Assembly (NCBI GenBank): GCA_937975725.1
Contig: CALJUL010000047.1
Span: 1-64,000, forward strand
Direction of reading: 5' to 3'
Source of the DNA: an uncultured Pseudoxanthomonas sp.
Lineage (GTDB): Bacteria; Pseudomonadota; Gammaproteobacteria; Xanthomonadales; Xanthomonadaceae
Length of the DNA stretch: 64,000 nt
In this document: one piece after another, positions 10,735 to 18,704 of the stretch
Position numbering within the stretch: position 1 is the first letter of the stretch
How the letters are laid out: each line of letters begins with the position of its first letter
The notes under the pieces: model-generated
The model's input: only the letters and a program-made list of their open reading frames with translations
What the model was told of the DNA's origin: nothing
The model's database searches: none
Program-made: the position numbers and the translations under genes

Positions 10735-11007
10735 GTGAACGCTGCCTCCACCCGCCAGGACAATCCACGCGGCACGTCGCGGCCGCCGTTGCGCGAGCAT
10801 GTCGCGCAGTCGGTGCGGCGTTACCTGCGCGACCTCGATGGCTGCGACGCGGACGACGTGTACGAGATCGTGCTGCGCGAGATGGAGATCCCGTTGTTCG
10901 TGGAAGTGCTGAACCACTGCGACGGCAACCAGAGCCGCGCCGCCGCCATGCTGGGCATCCACCGCGCCACCCTGCGCAAGAAGCTGAAGGACTACGGGCT
11001 GGCCTGA
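10735..11007 (+). CDS. fis: DNA-binding protein Fis
   Basis: Nucleoid protein that bends DNA and regulates rRNA, recombination and growth-phase genes. The 90-residue product starts at a GTG (10735) preceded by a CGCCTCTTTGGGAATCCGA leader; no ATG lies nearby in frame. The C-terminal helix-turn-helix NQSRAAAMLGIHRATLRKKL is nearly identical to the Fis consensus, and the core VAQSVRRYLRDL matches the dimerization helices. It is shorter than the 98-residue E. coli Fis at the N-terminus, as is usual in this lineage. It is last in the prmA-DUF3426-fis run. Confidence 0.93.
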   Translation: MNAASTRQDNPRGTSRPPLREHVAQSVRRYLRDLDGCDADDVYEIVLREMEIPLFVEVLNHCDGNQSRAAAMLGIHRATLRKKLKDYGLA

Positions 11008-11148
11008 GCGCCGTCGCCCGCCATCCGCCGCGCAGCACCGGATGGGCTAGACTCTCCCCGCGACCGGCAGGGGGCCGGTGAACATCGCCGCCGCGCATCC
11101 GCCCGCCACCATGCCGGCCCGTGCGACGCGGCAGGGGGAACACGTCGA

Positions 11149-12360
11149 ATGCGATCCACCATCCCGTTGCCGGCACGGCTCGCGCCGCTGCTGGCGCTCG
11201 CCGCATCGGCACTCGCCGCGCCCACGGCGGGCGCGCCGAAGAACAACGGCGCACCCATCGTGCCCAACGCCACCGAGCTGGCGGTCTACGTGCCGCCGGC
11301 GGCGCTGGCGGCGCGCAGCTACCTGCCCACGATCAACGTCTGGATCGAGCCGGGCAAGGCGCTGGCCGACGCGCTGGACGACGTGGGCAAGCGCTACTTC
11401 CCCGCCCTGCACCTGGTGCCGGACGACGACGCGGCGCGCTACGCCCTGCTGGTGGACCTGGCGCCGAAGTGGTCGGCCGAGCGCGGCAAGACCCAGTTGA
11501 CCGTGAAGTACGAGGTCTACGGCGTGGACGGGCAGAAGCTGCTGGACGGCAGCAGCGTGCAGCCGGTGCAGATCCGCGGCGGCAACTTCAACGCCGCCGC
11601 CCAGGGCGCCTCGGCGCTGGCGGTGCAGCAGGTGATGGCGGACATCCAGCGCCGGCTCGATCCCGGTCCCGAGCGCTTCCCCGCCACCGGCTCGACCACG
11701 GCGATCGACTACGCCGCACTGGTGGACCGCAGCAAGCCGCTGCGCACCGGCACCGCCTTCTTCATCAATCCGTCCGGGCAATTGCTGACCGCCGCGCACG
11801 TGGCGCGCGACTGCATGGCGATGGACGTCCACCAGGACGGCACCACCTATCCGGTCACCGCGCGCGCCTCCAGCGCCCTGCTCGACGTCGCCGTGCTCGA
11901 ATCCGGGCGGCCGCGCGCATCCGCGCTGCCGCTGCGCCAGGGCCATGCCATCGAGCTGGGCGAGACCGTCACCAGCGTCGGCTATCCGCTGTCGGGATTG
12001 CTGGGCGATTCGCCCAACCTGACCCGCGGCAACATCAGCGCCAGCAAGGGCCTGCGCGGATCGCTGGGCATGTTCCAGTTCTCCGCGCCCATCCAGCCCG
12101 GCAACAGCGGCGGCCCCATCGTGTCGGACAACGGCGAACTGCTGGGCATGGCGGTGAGCACGCTCAACGCCGGCTCGCTGGCGCAACTGGGCCACATCCC
12201 GCAGAACATCAACTTCGCCCTGGACGCGCGCTACGTGGCCATGTTCCTGCAGCGCGAGAAGATCGCCTACGAGGTGATCCAGCCCAAGGGCGCGGGCAGC
12301 ATGCAGGCGGCCAACCAGGCCGCGCTGTCGAACACCGTCCAACTCAACTGCTACCAGTAG
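11149..12360 (+). CDS. Exported trypsin-like serine protease
   Basis: A 403-residue protein with a signal peptide (MRSTIPLPARLAPLLALAASALAAP). An N-terminal domain of about 170 residues of unknown fold precedes an S1-type protease domain. The catalytic His is in LLTAAHVA (about 216), Asp in LLDVAVLES (about 246) and Ser in IQPGNSGGPIV (about 320), so the triad is complete, as in DegP-like S1C enzymes; no PDZ domain follows. An exported gene starts 9 bp downstream and is probably co-expressed. Role inferred: periplasmic or secreted proteolysis or signalling. Confidence 0.88.
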   Translation: MRSTIPLPARLAPLLALAASALAAPTAGAPKNNGAPIVPNATELAVYVPPAALAARSYLPTINVWIEPGKALADALDDVGKRYFPALHLVPDDDAARYALLVDLAPKWSAERGKTQLTVKYEVYGVDGQKLLDGSSVQPVQIRGGNFNAAAQGASALAVQQVMADIQRRLDPGPERFPATGSTTAIDYAALVDRSKPLRTGTAFFINPSGQLLTAAHVARDCMAMDVHQDGTTYPVTARASSALLDVAVLESGRPRASALPLRQGHAIELGETVTSVGYPLSGLLGDSPNLTRGNISASKGLRGSLGMFQFSAPIQPGNSGGPIVSDNGELLGMAVSTLNAGSLAQLGHIPQNINFALDARYVAMFLQREKIAYEVIQPKGAGSMQAANQAALSNTVQLNCYQ

Positions 12361-12369
12361 GGCCGCGCC

Positions 12370-13083
12370 ATGATCCGCGCCTCGATCTTCCTCCTGCTCC
12401 TGTCGTTATCCGCGCCTGGCCACGCCGCGGAACCGCCGGCCGCCGATACGGATGCGGATGCGCCCGCGGCCACCGCCGAACCGGCCGGGTCCGCCGCGGG
12501 CGACGGGCCCGTCAACTCCGCCGAACTCGCCGGATCCGCCGAAGCCGCCGCACCCGTGCCGCCCGCAGCGGCCGCGAACGCGCTGCCGACGATGCGCTTC
12601 ATCAGCTCGATCATGGAGACCGAACTGCTGGAGGCGCTCAAGGCCGAGCCCGCCCTGTCCGCACTGGACAAGGAACTGGCCGGCAGCCCGCTGGTGCTGG
12701 TGGTGACCCACACCGTGCGCCCCACCGCCGGCGGCCAGGCCGCCGGGCTGCTGACCGCGTTCCTGTCGGGCAGCACGCTGGGCCTGATCCCGCTGGTCAC
12801 CAACGACCGCCTGGTGATCCGCTACGAAGTGCTGCTCAACGGCAAGTCCATCACCAGCCACAGCTTCGAGCGCACCGCCACGCGCGCGCAGAACCTGTGG
12901 ACCGCCGGCAAGGACGGCTACGGCGGCCTGGGCAAGGAGGGCATGGAATGGACCCGCTCCACCGCGGCGGAAGCCGCGGCCAAGCTGGCCCGCGACCCGG
13001 CCCTGCTCGCGGTACGCGAGGAGATCGACTACTACTTCGCCCCGCAGGCGGCCGCGGCCGTGCCGGCATCGCCCGCCCCCTGA
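12370..13083 (+). CDS. Exported protein of unknown function
   Basis: I do not recognise this 237-residue protein. It has a signal peptide (MIRASIFLLLLSLSAPGHAA), then an Ala/Pro-rich linker to about residue 70, then a globular domain of about 150 residues rich in alpha/beta character, with segments SPLVLVVTHTVRP and GKSITSHSFERTATR. It starts 9 bp after the protease stop, so the two are probably one transcription unit; it might be a partner or substrate of the protease. The convergence on purH ends with a 49-bp gap. Confidence 0.7.
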   Translation: MIRASIFLLLLSLSAPGHAAEPPAADTDADAPAATAEPAGSAAGDGPVNSAELAGSAEAAAPVPPAAAANALPTMRFISSIMETELLEALKAEPALSALDKELAGSPLVLVVTHTVRPTAGGQAAGLLTAFLSGSTLGLIPLVTNDRLVIRYEVLLNGKSITSHSFERTATRAQNLWTAGKDGYGGLGKEGMEWTRSTAAEAAAKLARDPALLAVREEIDYYFAPQAAAAVPASPAP

Positions 13084-13132
13084 AGCGGGCCCGTCTATAA
13101 TTGCCGGGTTTCCGCATCCCGACGCCCCCCGC

Positions 13133-14728
13133 ATGAGCATCCCCGCCCCCGCCTCGCCGGTGAAACTCCGCCGCGCGCTGCTGTCCGTTTCCGACAAGAC
13201 CGGCCTGGTCGAACTGGCCCACGCCCTCGCCGGCCGCGGCGTCGAACTGCTGTCCACCGGCGGCACCGCCAAGGCGCTGCGCGACGCCGGCCTGACCGTG
13301 CGCGACGTGTCCGAGGTCACCGGCTTCCCGGAAATGATGGACGGCCGGGTCAAGACCCTGCATCCGAAGGTCCACGGCGGCCTGCTGGGCCGCGCCGGCA
13401 CCGACGACGCGGTGATGGCCGAGCACGGCATCGGCGCGATCGACCTGCTGGTGCTCAACCTGTATCCGTTCGAGTCGGTCACCGCCCGAGCCGACTGCAC
13501 GCTGGCCGAGGCGGTGGAGAACATCGACATCGGCGGCCCCGCCATGCTGCGCTCGGCGGCCAAGAACTTCGCCCGCGTGGCGGTGGCGACCTCGCCGGAG
13601 CAGTACGCCGGCATCGTCGAGGAACTGGAGGGCAACGACGGCGCGCTGTCGGCGGCCACGCGCTTCGCGCTGTCGGTGGCCGCGTTCAATCGCGTGGCGC
13701 AGTACGACGCGGCGATCAGCAACTACCTGTCGGCGATCGCCGACGCCTCGGGCGAAGTGCCGGTGCGCGCGGAATACCCGGCGCAGATGAACTCCAGCTT
13801 CGTCAAGGTCATGGACCTGCGCTACGGCGAGAACCCGCACCAGAGCGGCGCGTTCTACCGCGACCTGTACCCGGTGCCGGGCACGCTGGCCACCTTCGCG
13901 CAGTTGCAGGGCAAGGAACTGAGCTTCAACAACCTGGCCGACGCCGACGCGGCCTGGGAATGCGTGCGCCAGTTCGACGCGCCGGCCTGCGTGATCGTCA
14001 AGCACGCCAATCCCTGCGGCGTGGCGGTGGGCGCGGGCTGCGGCGACGCCTACGAGCTGGCCTACGCCACCGATCCGACCAGCGCCTTCGGCGGCATCCT
14101 CGCCTTCAACCGCACGCTGGACGCGGCCACCGCCAAGGCCATCCTGGACCGCCAGTTCGTCGAAGTGCTGATCGCCCCGGACTACGAGGACGGCGCGCTC
14201 GACTACGCCAAGAAGAAGGCCAACGTGCGCGTGTTGAAGATCCCGCACGGCGCCGGCCTGAACAATTACGACAGCAAGCGCATCGGCTCGGGCCTGCTGC
14301 TGCAGTCGTCCGACAACCGCGGCATGACCCTGGACGAGCTCAAGGTGGTGTCCAGGGCCGCGCCCGACGAGGCCCAGTTGCGCGACCTGCTGTTCGCCTG
14401 GAAGGTGGCCAAGTTCGTCAAGTCCAACGCCATCGTGTACGCCAAGGACAACCGCACCATCGGCGTGGGCGCCGGGCAGATGAGCCGCGTGTACTCGGCG
14501 CGCATCGCCGGCATCAAGGCCGCCGACGCGGGCCTGGCGGTGGAGGGCTCGGTGATGGCCAGCGATGCCTTCTTCCCGTTCCGCGACGGCATCGACGCCG
14601 CGGCGCAGGCCGGCATCAAGGCGGTGATCCAGCCCGGCGGCTCCATGCGCGACGGCGAAGTGATCGCCGCGGCCGACGAGCACGGCATCGCCATGGTGTT
14701 CACCGGGGTGCGGCACTTCCGCCACTGA
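13133..14728 (+). CDS. purH: Bifunctional AICAR formyltransferase/IMP cyclohydrolase PurH
   Basis: Catalyses the last two steps of de novo IMP synthesis. The 531-residue length is standard. The N-terminal MGS-like cyclohydrolase domain (about 1-200) shows the SVSDKTGLVELA and STGGTAKALRDAG motifs, and the C-terminal transformylase domain has the catalytic KHANPCGVAVG and the SDAFFPFRDGID segment. purD lies about 550 bp downstream, separated by an acetyltransferase gene; purH-purD linkage is common in gammaproteobacteria. Confidence 0.98.
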   Translation: MSIPAPASPVKLRRALLSVSDKTGLVELAHALAGRGVELLSTGGTAKALRDAGLTVRDVSEVTGFPEMMDGRVKTLHPKVHGGLLGRAGTDDAVMAEHGIGAIDLLVLNLYPFESVTARADCTLAEAVENIDIGGPAMLRSAAKNFARVAVATSPEQYAGIVEELEGNDGALSAATRFALSVAAFNRVAQYDAAISNYLSAIADASGEVPVRAEYPAQMNSSFVKVMDLRYGENPHQSGAFYRDLYPVPGTLATFAQLQGKELSFNNLADADAAWECVRQFDAPACVIVKHANPCGVAVGAGCGDAYELAYATDPTSAFGGILAFNRTLDAATAKAILDRQFVEVLIAPDYEDGALDYAKKKANVRVLKIPHGAGLNNYDSKRIGSGLLLQSSDNRGMTLDELKVVSRAAPDEAQLRDLLFAWKVAKFVKSNAIVYAKDNRTIGVGAGQMSRVYSARIAGIKAADAGLAVEGSVMASDAFFPFRDGIDAAAQAGIKAVIQPGGSMRDGEVIAAADEHGIAMVFTGVRHFRH

Positions 14729-14747
14729 GCGCGCGCAGGAACCCGCC

Positions 14748-15245
14748 ATGTGGATCCGCAGCGAGACCAGGGCCGACCATGCGGCGATCCACCGCGTGGT
14801 CGAGGCCGTGTTCGCCGGCGCGGCGCACGCGTCCGGCACCGAGGCGCGCATCGTCGACGCGCTGCGCGAAACAGACGCGTTGAGCCTGTCGCTAGTGGCC
14901 GACATCGACGGCCGCATCGCCGGCCACGCCGCGCTCTCGCCGGTGCCGCCGGAGGACGGCGCGCACGGCTGGTACGGCCTGGGCCCGGTAGCCGTCGATC
15001 CGCGCGACCAGGGCCATGGCGTCGGCAGCGCGCTGGTGCGCGCGGCGCTGGCCGAACTGCCGCGGATGGGGGCGGCCGGCTGCGTGGTGCTGGGCGACCC
15101 GGCGTACTACGCGCGCTTCGGCTTCCGCGCGCGCGCATCGCTGCACTACCCCGGCGCGCCGGCCGGCTGCTTCATGGCCCTCCCCCTGGGCGATGCGGTG
15201 CCACGCGGCAGCGTCGCCTATCCTTCCGCCTTCTCGGCCGCCTGA
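14748..15245 (+). CDS. GNAT family N-acetyltransferase
   Basis: A 165-residue GCN5-related acetyltransferase. The acetyl-CoA-binding motif A is GLGPVAVDPRDQGHGVGSAL, followed by the YYARFGF segment typical of the YhbS-like subgroup. It is inserted between purH and purD with short gaps (19 and 28 bp), so it is likely co-transcribed, but its substrate cannot be predicted. Full domain, no truncation seen. Confidence 0.9.
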   Translation: MWIRSETRADHAAIHRVVEAVFAGAAHASGTEARIVDALRETDALSLSLVADIDGRIAGHAALSPVPPEDGAHGWYGLGPVAVDPRDQGHGVGSALVRAALAELPRMGAAGCVVLGDPAYYARFGFRARASLHYPGAPAGCFMALPLGDAVPRGSVAYPSAFSAA

Positions 15246-15273
15246 TCCGCGGCCTTTCGCACAGGAGTCCTGC

Positions 15274-16560
15274 ATGAAAGTCCTCGTCATCGGTTCCGGC
15301 GGCCGCGAGCACGCGCTGGCCTGGAAACTGGCGCAATCGCCGCGGGTGGACGAGGTGATCGTGGCGCCGGGCAACGCCGGCACCGCGACCGAGGCCAAGT
15401 GCCGCAACGCCGCGGTCAAGGTCGCCGACATCGAAGGGCTGCTGACGCTGGCGCAGGAAGAAACCGTCGCGCTGACCGTGGTCGGCCCGGAAGTGCCGCT
15501 GGTGGCCGGCGTGGTGGACCGCTTCCGCGCCGCCGGCCTGCGCATCTTCGGCCCCACCGCCGCGGCCGCGCAGTTGGAAGGCAGCAAGGCCTTCGCCAAG
15601 GACTTCCTGAAACGCCACGGCATTCCCACCGCGTTCTACGCCGTGCACACTGACGTGGACGCGGCACTGGCCTACGTGCGCGAGAAAGGCGCGCCCATCG
15701 TGGTCAAGGCCGACGGCCTGGCCGCCGGCAAGGGCGTGATCGTGGCGACGACGCTGGCCGAAGCCGAGGCGGCAGTGCGCGACATGCTCTCGGGCAACGC
15801 CTTCGGCGACGCCGGCGCGCGCGTGGTGATCGAGGAATTCCTCGAAGGCGAAGAGGCCAGCTTCATCAGCATGGTCGACGGCACGACCGCGCTGCCGATG
15901 GCCACCAGCCAGGACCACAAGCGCGTGGGCGACGGCGACACCGGTCCCAATACCGGCGGCATGGGCGCGTATTCGCCCGCGCCGGTGGTCACGCCGGAAG
16001 TGCACGCGCGGGTGATGCGCGAAGTGGTGGAGCCCACCGTGCGCGGCATGGCCGCCGACGGTGCACCGTTCACCGGCTTCCTCTACGCCGGTCTGATGAT
16101 CGACGCCGACGGCGCGCCCAAGGTCATCGAGTTCAACGTGCGCTTCGGCGACCCGGAGACGCAGCCGGTGATGCTGCGCCTGCAATCGGACCTGGTGGAC
16201 CTGGTGGAAGCCGCCATCGACGGCCGCCTGCATGCAACCGAAGCGCAATGGGACGCGCGCCCGTCGCTGGGCGTGGTGATGGCCGCGGCGCCCTACCCGG
16301 ACACGCCGAGGACCGGCGACGCGATCGCCGGGCTGGACGACGTGCCGACGACGGCCAAGGTCTTCCACGCCGGCACCGCGCTGGACGCGGACGGCCGCGT
16401 GGTCAGTGCCGGCGGCCGCGTGCTGTGCGTGGCCGCACTGGGCGACTCGGTGTCCGACGCGCAGCGCAATGCCTACGCCGGCGTCGACGCGATCACGTGG
16501 GCCAACGAATTCCACCGCCGCGACATCGGATGGCGCGCCATCGTCCGCGAGCAGGCATGA
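15274..16560 (+). CDS. purD: Phosphoribosylamine-glycine ligase PurD
   Basis: ATP-grasp enzyme that makes glycinamide ribonucleotide in purine synthesis. The 428-residue protein starts MKVLVIGSGGREHALAWKL with an upstream AGGAG (15262-15266); this start was preferred over the longer open frame, whose extra residues are antisense-like Arg/Ala-rich sequence. Landmarks include KADGLAAGKGVIVA, the catalytic stretch QDHKRVGDGDTGPNTGGMG and FNVRFGDPETQ. It ends a purH-GNAT-purD unit and converges on the aldo/keto reductase gene. Confidence 0.98.
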   Translation: MKVLVIGSGGREHALAWKLAQSPRVDEVIVAPGNAGTATEAKCRNAAVKVADIEGLLTLAQEETVALTVVGPEVPLVAGVVDRFRAAGLRIFGPTAAAAQLEGSKAFAKDFLKRHGIPTAFYAVHTDVDAALAYVREKGAPIVVKADGLAAGKGVIVATTLAEAEAAVRDMLSGNAFGDAGARVVIEEFLEGEEASFISMVDGTTALPMATSQDHKRVGDGDTGPNTGGMGAYSPAPVVTPEVHARVMREVVEPTVRGMAADGAPFTGFLYAGLMIDADGAPKVIEFNVRFGDPETQPVMLRLQSDLVDLVEAAIDGRLHATEAQWDARPSLGVVMAAAPYPDTPRTGDAIAGLDDVPTTAKVFHAGTALDADGRVVSAGGRVLCVAALGDSVSDAQRNAYAGVDAITWANEFHRRDIGWRAIVREQA

Positions 16561-16615
16561 ACGCCCATCCCGCAGGGTGGAGCCTGCTCCGCCCTGCGGG
16601 ATTCCCGCCGCTGCC

Positions 16616-17614
16616 TCAGCGATGCACGCTGCCGATGCTGGACGCCGGATAGCGTTCGCCGGCGGCGGCGGCCACGGGGAACACCGCATCGATCCGCGCC
16701 CGCTCGTCGGCACTCAACACCACATCCAGCGCGCCGAGGTTTTCCTCCAGGTAGGCCAGCCGCTTGGTACCCGGAATCGGCACCAGGTCGTCGCCCTGCG
16801 CCAGCACCCAGGCCAACGCCAACTGGCCGGCACTGATGCCCTTGCCTGCCGCCAGCGCGCGCACCTGCTCCACCAGCACGAGGTTGCGGGCGAAGTTGTC
16901 GCCCTGGAAGCGCGGCGAATGGCGCCGGTAGTCGTCCGCATCGAAGTCTGCCGGCGTGCGGATGGCGCCGGTCAGGAAGCCGCGGCCCAGCGGCGAGTAA
17001 GGCACGAAGCCGATGCCGAGTTCGCGCACAGCATCCAGCACGCCGTTCTGCTCCGGCTCGCGCGACCACAGCGAGTATTCGGTCTGCAGGGCAGTGATCG
17101 GGTGCACGGCATGCGCGCGGCGGATCGTCTCCGGCGCCGCCTCGGACAGGCCCAGGAAACGCACCTTGCCCTGCTCGACCAGCCGCGCCATCGCGCCGAC
17201 GGTGTCCTCGATCGGCACCTGCGGGTCCACGCGATGCTGGTAGTACAGATCGATATGGTCCACGCCCAGCCGCCCCAGGCTGGCCTCGCAGGCGGCCTGC
17301 ACGTACTCGGGGTGGCCATCGACGCCGCGCGCCTGCGGATCGGCCGGATCGAGCCGGATACCGAACTTGGTGGCCAGGAACACCTGCCCGCGACGGTCGC
17401 CGATCGCGCGGCCCACCAGTTCCTCGTTGGTGCGCGGGCCGTACATGTCGGCGGTGTCGAGCAGGGTGACGCCACGCTCCAGCGCGCGGTGGATCACCTG
17501 GATCGAAGAGGCATCGTCGCGGCTGTCCGGGCCGTAGAACGCGCTCATGCCCATGCAGCCCAGGCCAAGCGCGGATACTGCGGGGCCGTTGCGGCCAAGG
17601 GTTCGGGTCTTCAT
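16616..17614 (-). CDS. Aldo/keto reductase
   Basis: NADPH-dependent oxidoreductase of the AKR superfamily, 332 residues. The start MKTRTLG at 17614 is preferred over an ATG 12 bp upstream because a GGAG lies at a suitable distance before it. Catalytic residues are visible: Asp/Tyr in LLDTADMYGP, Lys in LATKFGIRL and His in YYQHRVDP. The C-terminal NADP-binding segment IPGTKRLAYLEENLGAL is complete. It is divergent from a LysR-type gene, an arrangement in which the regulator commonly controls the reductase. Physiological substrate unknown. Confidence 0.93.
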   Translation of the reverse strand: MKTRTLGRNGPAVSALGLGCMGMSAFYGPDSRDDASSIQVIHRALERGVTLLDTADMYGPRTNEELVGRAIGDRRGQVFLATKFGIRLDPADPQARGVDGHPEYVQAACEASLGRLGVDHIDLYYQHRVDPQVPIEDTVGAMARLVEQGKVRFLGLSEAAPETIRRAHAVHPITALQTEYSLWSREPEQNGVLDAVRELGIGFVPYSPLGRGFLTGAIRTPADFDADDYRRHSPRFQGDNFARNLVLVEQVRALAAGKGISAGQLALAWVLAQGDDLVPIPGTKRLAYLEENLGALDVVLSADERARIDAVFPVAAAAGERYPASSIGSVHR

Positions 17615-17690
17615 CGCCAACTCCATCGAAGGGGAACACCACTGTAGGCATGGCCCGTCGCGCGATAAACCGCGACAATGGACATTCGCC

Positions 17691-18641
17691 ATGAAGCCAC
17701 ACTTCACAATCGACCCTTCGCTGCTGCCAGCGCTGGCTGCCTTCGCCTGCGTGGCGCGGCACGCCAGCTTCTCGCGCGCGGCGATCGAGCTGGGCATGTC
17801 GGCCTCGGCGCTGTCGCAATCCATCCGCAACCTCGAACGGCGGCTGGGCGTGCGCCTGCTGCACCGGACCACGCGACGGGTCGGGCTGACCGAACCGGGC
17901 GAACATCTGCTGCACGAGGCGGCGCCGGCATTGGCGCGCATCGGCGGTGCGCTGCAGGCGCTGGAAGAAACCCGTGACGTGCCGGCCGGACGGCTGCGGA
18001 TCACCGCACCGCACATCGCGGCGGAACGGCTGGTGCTGCCGCACCTGCCGGCGTTCCGCGCGCGTTACCCGCAGGTGGACGTGGAACTGGACGTGCAGGC
18101 GGCGCTGACCGACCTGGTGGCCGCCGGCTTCGATGCCGGCATCCGCCTGGGGGAGTCGCTGGCAGACGGCATGGTCGCCCTGCCGCTGGGCCCGCCGCAA
18201 CGACTGGTCGTGGTGGCCGCGCCGGCCTATCTGGAAAGGCACCCGGCGCCGGACACGCCGCACGCACTGGTCGACCATGCCTGCATCCGCTATCGCCGCA
18301 GCAACGGCCGGCTGATGCCATGGGAATTCACCACCCACGACGGCCACGACTTCACCGTGGAGGTCGGCGGCGGGCTGGTCTTCAATGACAGCGGCCTGGG
18401 CCGACGCATGGCCGTCGCTGGACAGGGGCTGGCGCAGGTGTTCGAAGCCGCGGCCGAGGACGACATCGGCGCCGGCCGGCTGGTGCGGCTGCTCGACGCC
18501 TGGCAGCCGCCCTTCCCCGGCTTCCACTTCTACTATCCGTCGCGCGCGCATCTCGCGCCCAAGTTGCGGGCGTTCGTCGATTTCATGCGCGCCGCCAACG
18601 CACCTTCTCCGCAACCTGCGCCCGCCACCGGAACGGCCTGA
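17691..18641 (+). CDS. LysR-type transcriptional regulator
   Basis: A 316-residue regulator with the N-terminal winged HTH (ARHASFSRAAIELGMSASAL, then IRNLERRLGVRLLHRTTR) and a periplasmic-binding-protein-like effector domain (about 95-300). Start MKPHFTIDPS at 17691 matches the family beginning; the frame is open upstream but overlaps the divergent gene. The 76-bp divergent spacer (17615-17690) is the likely operator region for both genes. It most resembles the subgroup that regulates adjacent oxidoreductases; the inducer is unknown. Confidence 0.93.
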   Translation: MKPHFTIDPSLLPALAAFACVARHASFSRAAIELGMSASALSQSIRNLERRLGVRLLHRTTRRVGLTEPGEHLLHEAAPALARIGGALQALEETRDVPAGRLRITAPHIAAERLVLPHLPAFRARYPQVDVELDVQAALTDLVAAGFDAGIRLGESLADGMVALPLGPPQRLVVVAAPAYLERHPAPDTPHALVDHACIRYRRSNGRLMPWEFTTHDGHDFTVEVGGGLVFNDSGLGRRMAVAGQGLAQVFEAAAEDDIGAGRLVRLLDAWQPPFPGFHFYYPSRAHLAPKLRAFVDFMRAANAPSPQPAPATGTA

Positions 18642-18704
18642 CCTCGCGCGGGCAGCAGCCCGCCAAGGCCATCTGCTAGGCTGCGCGCAACCCACGGAGG
18701 GCGC

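Noticed and set aside
12851..14917. About 690-codon minus-strand frame opposite purH
   Set aside because: purH is certain; the antisense product is Ala/Gly/His-rich and resembles nothing.
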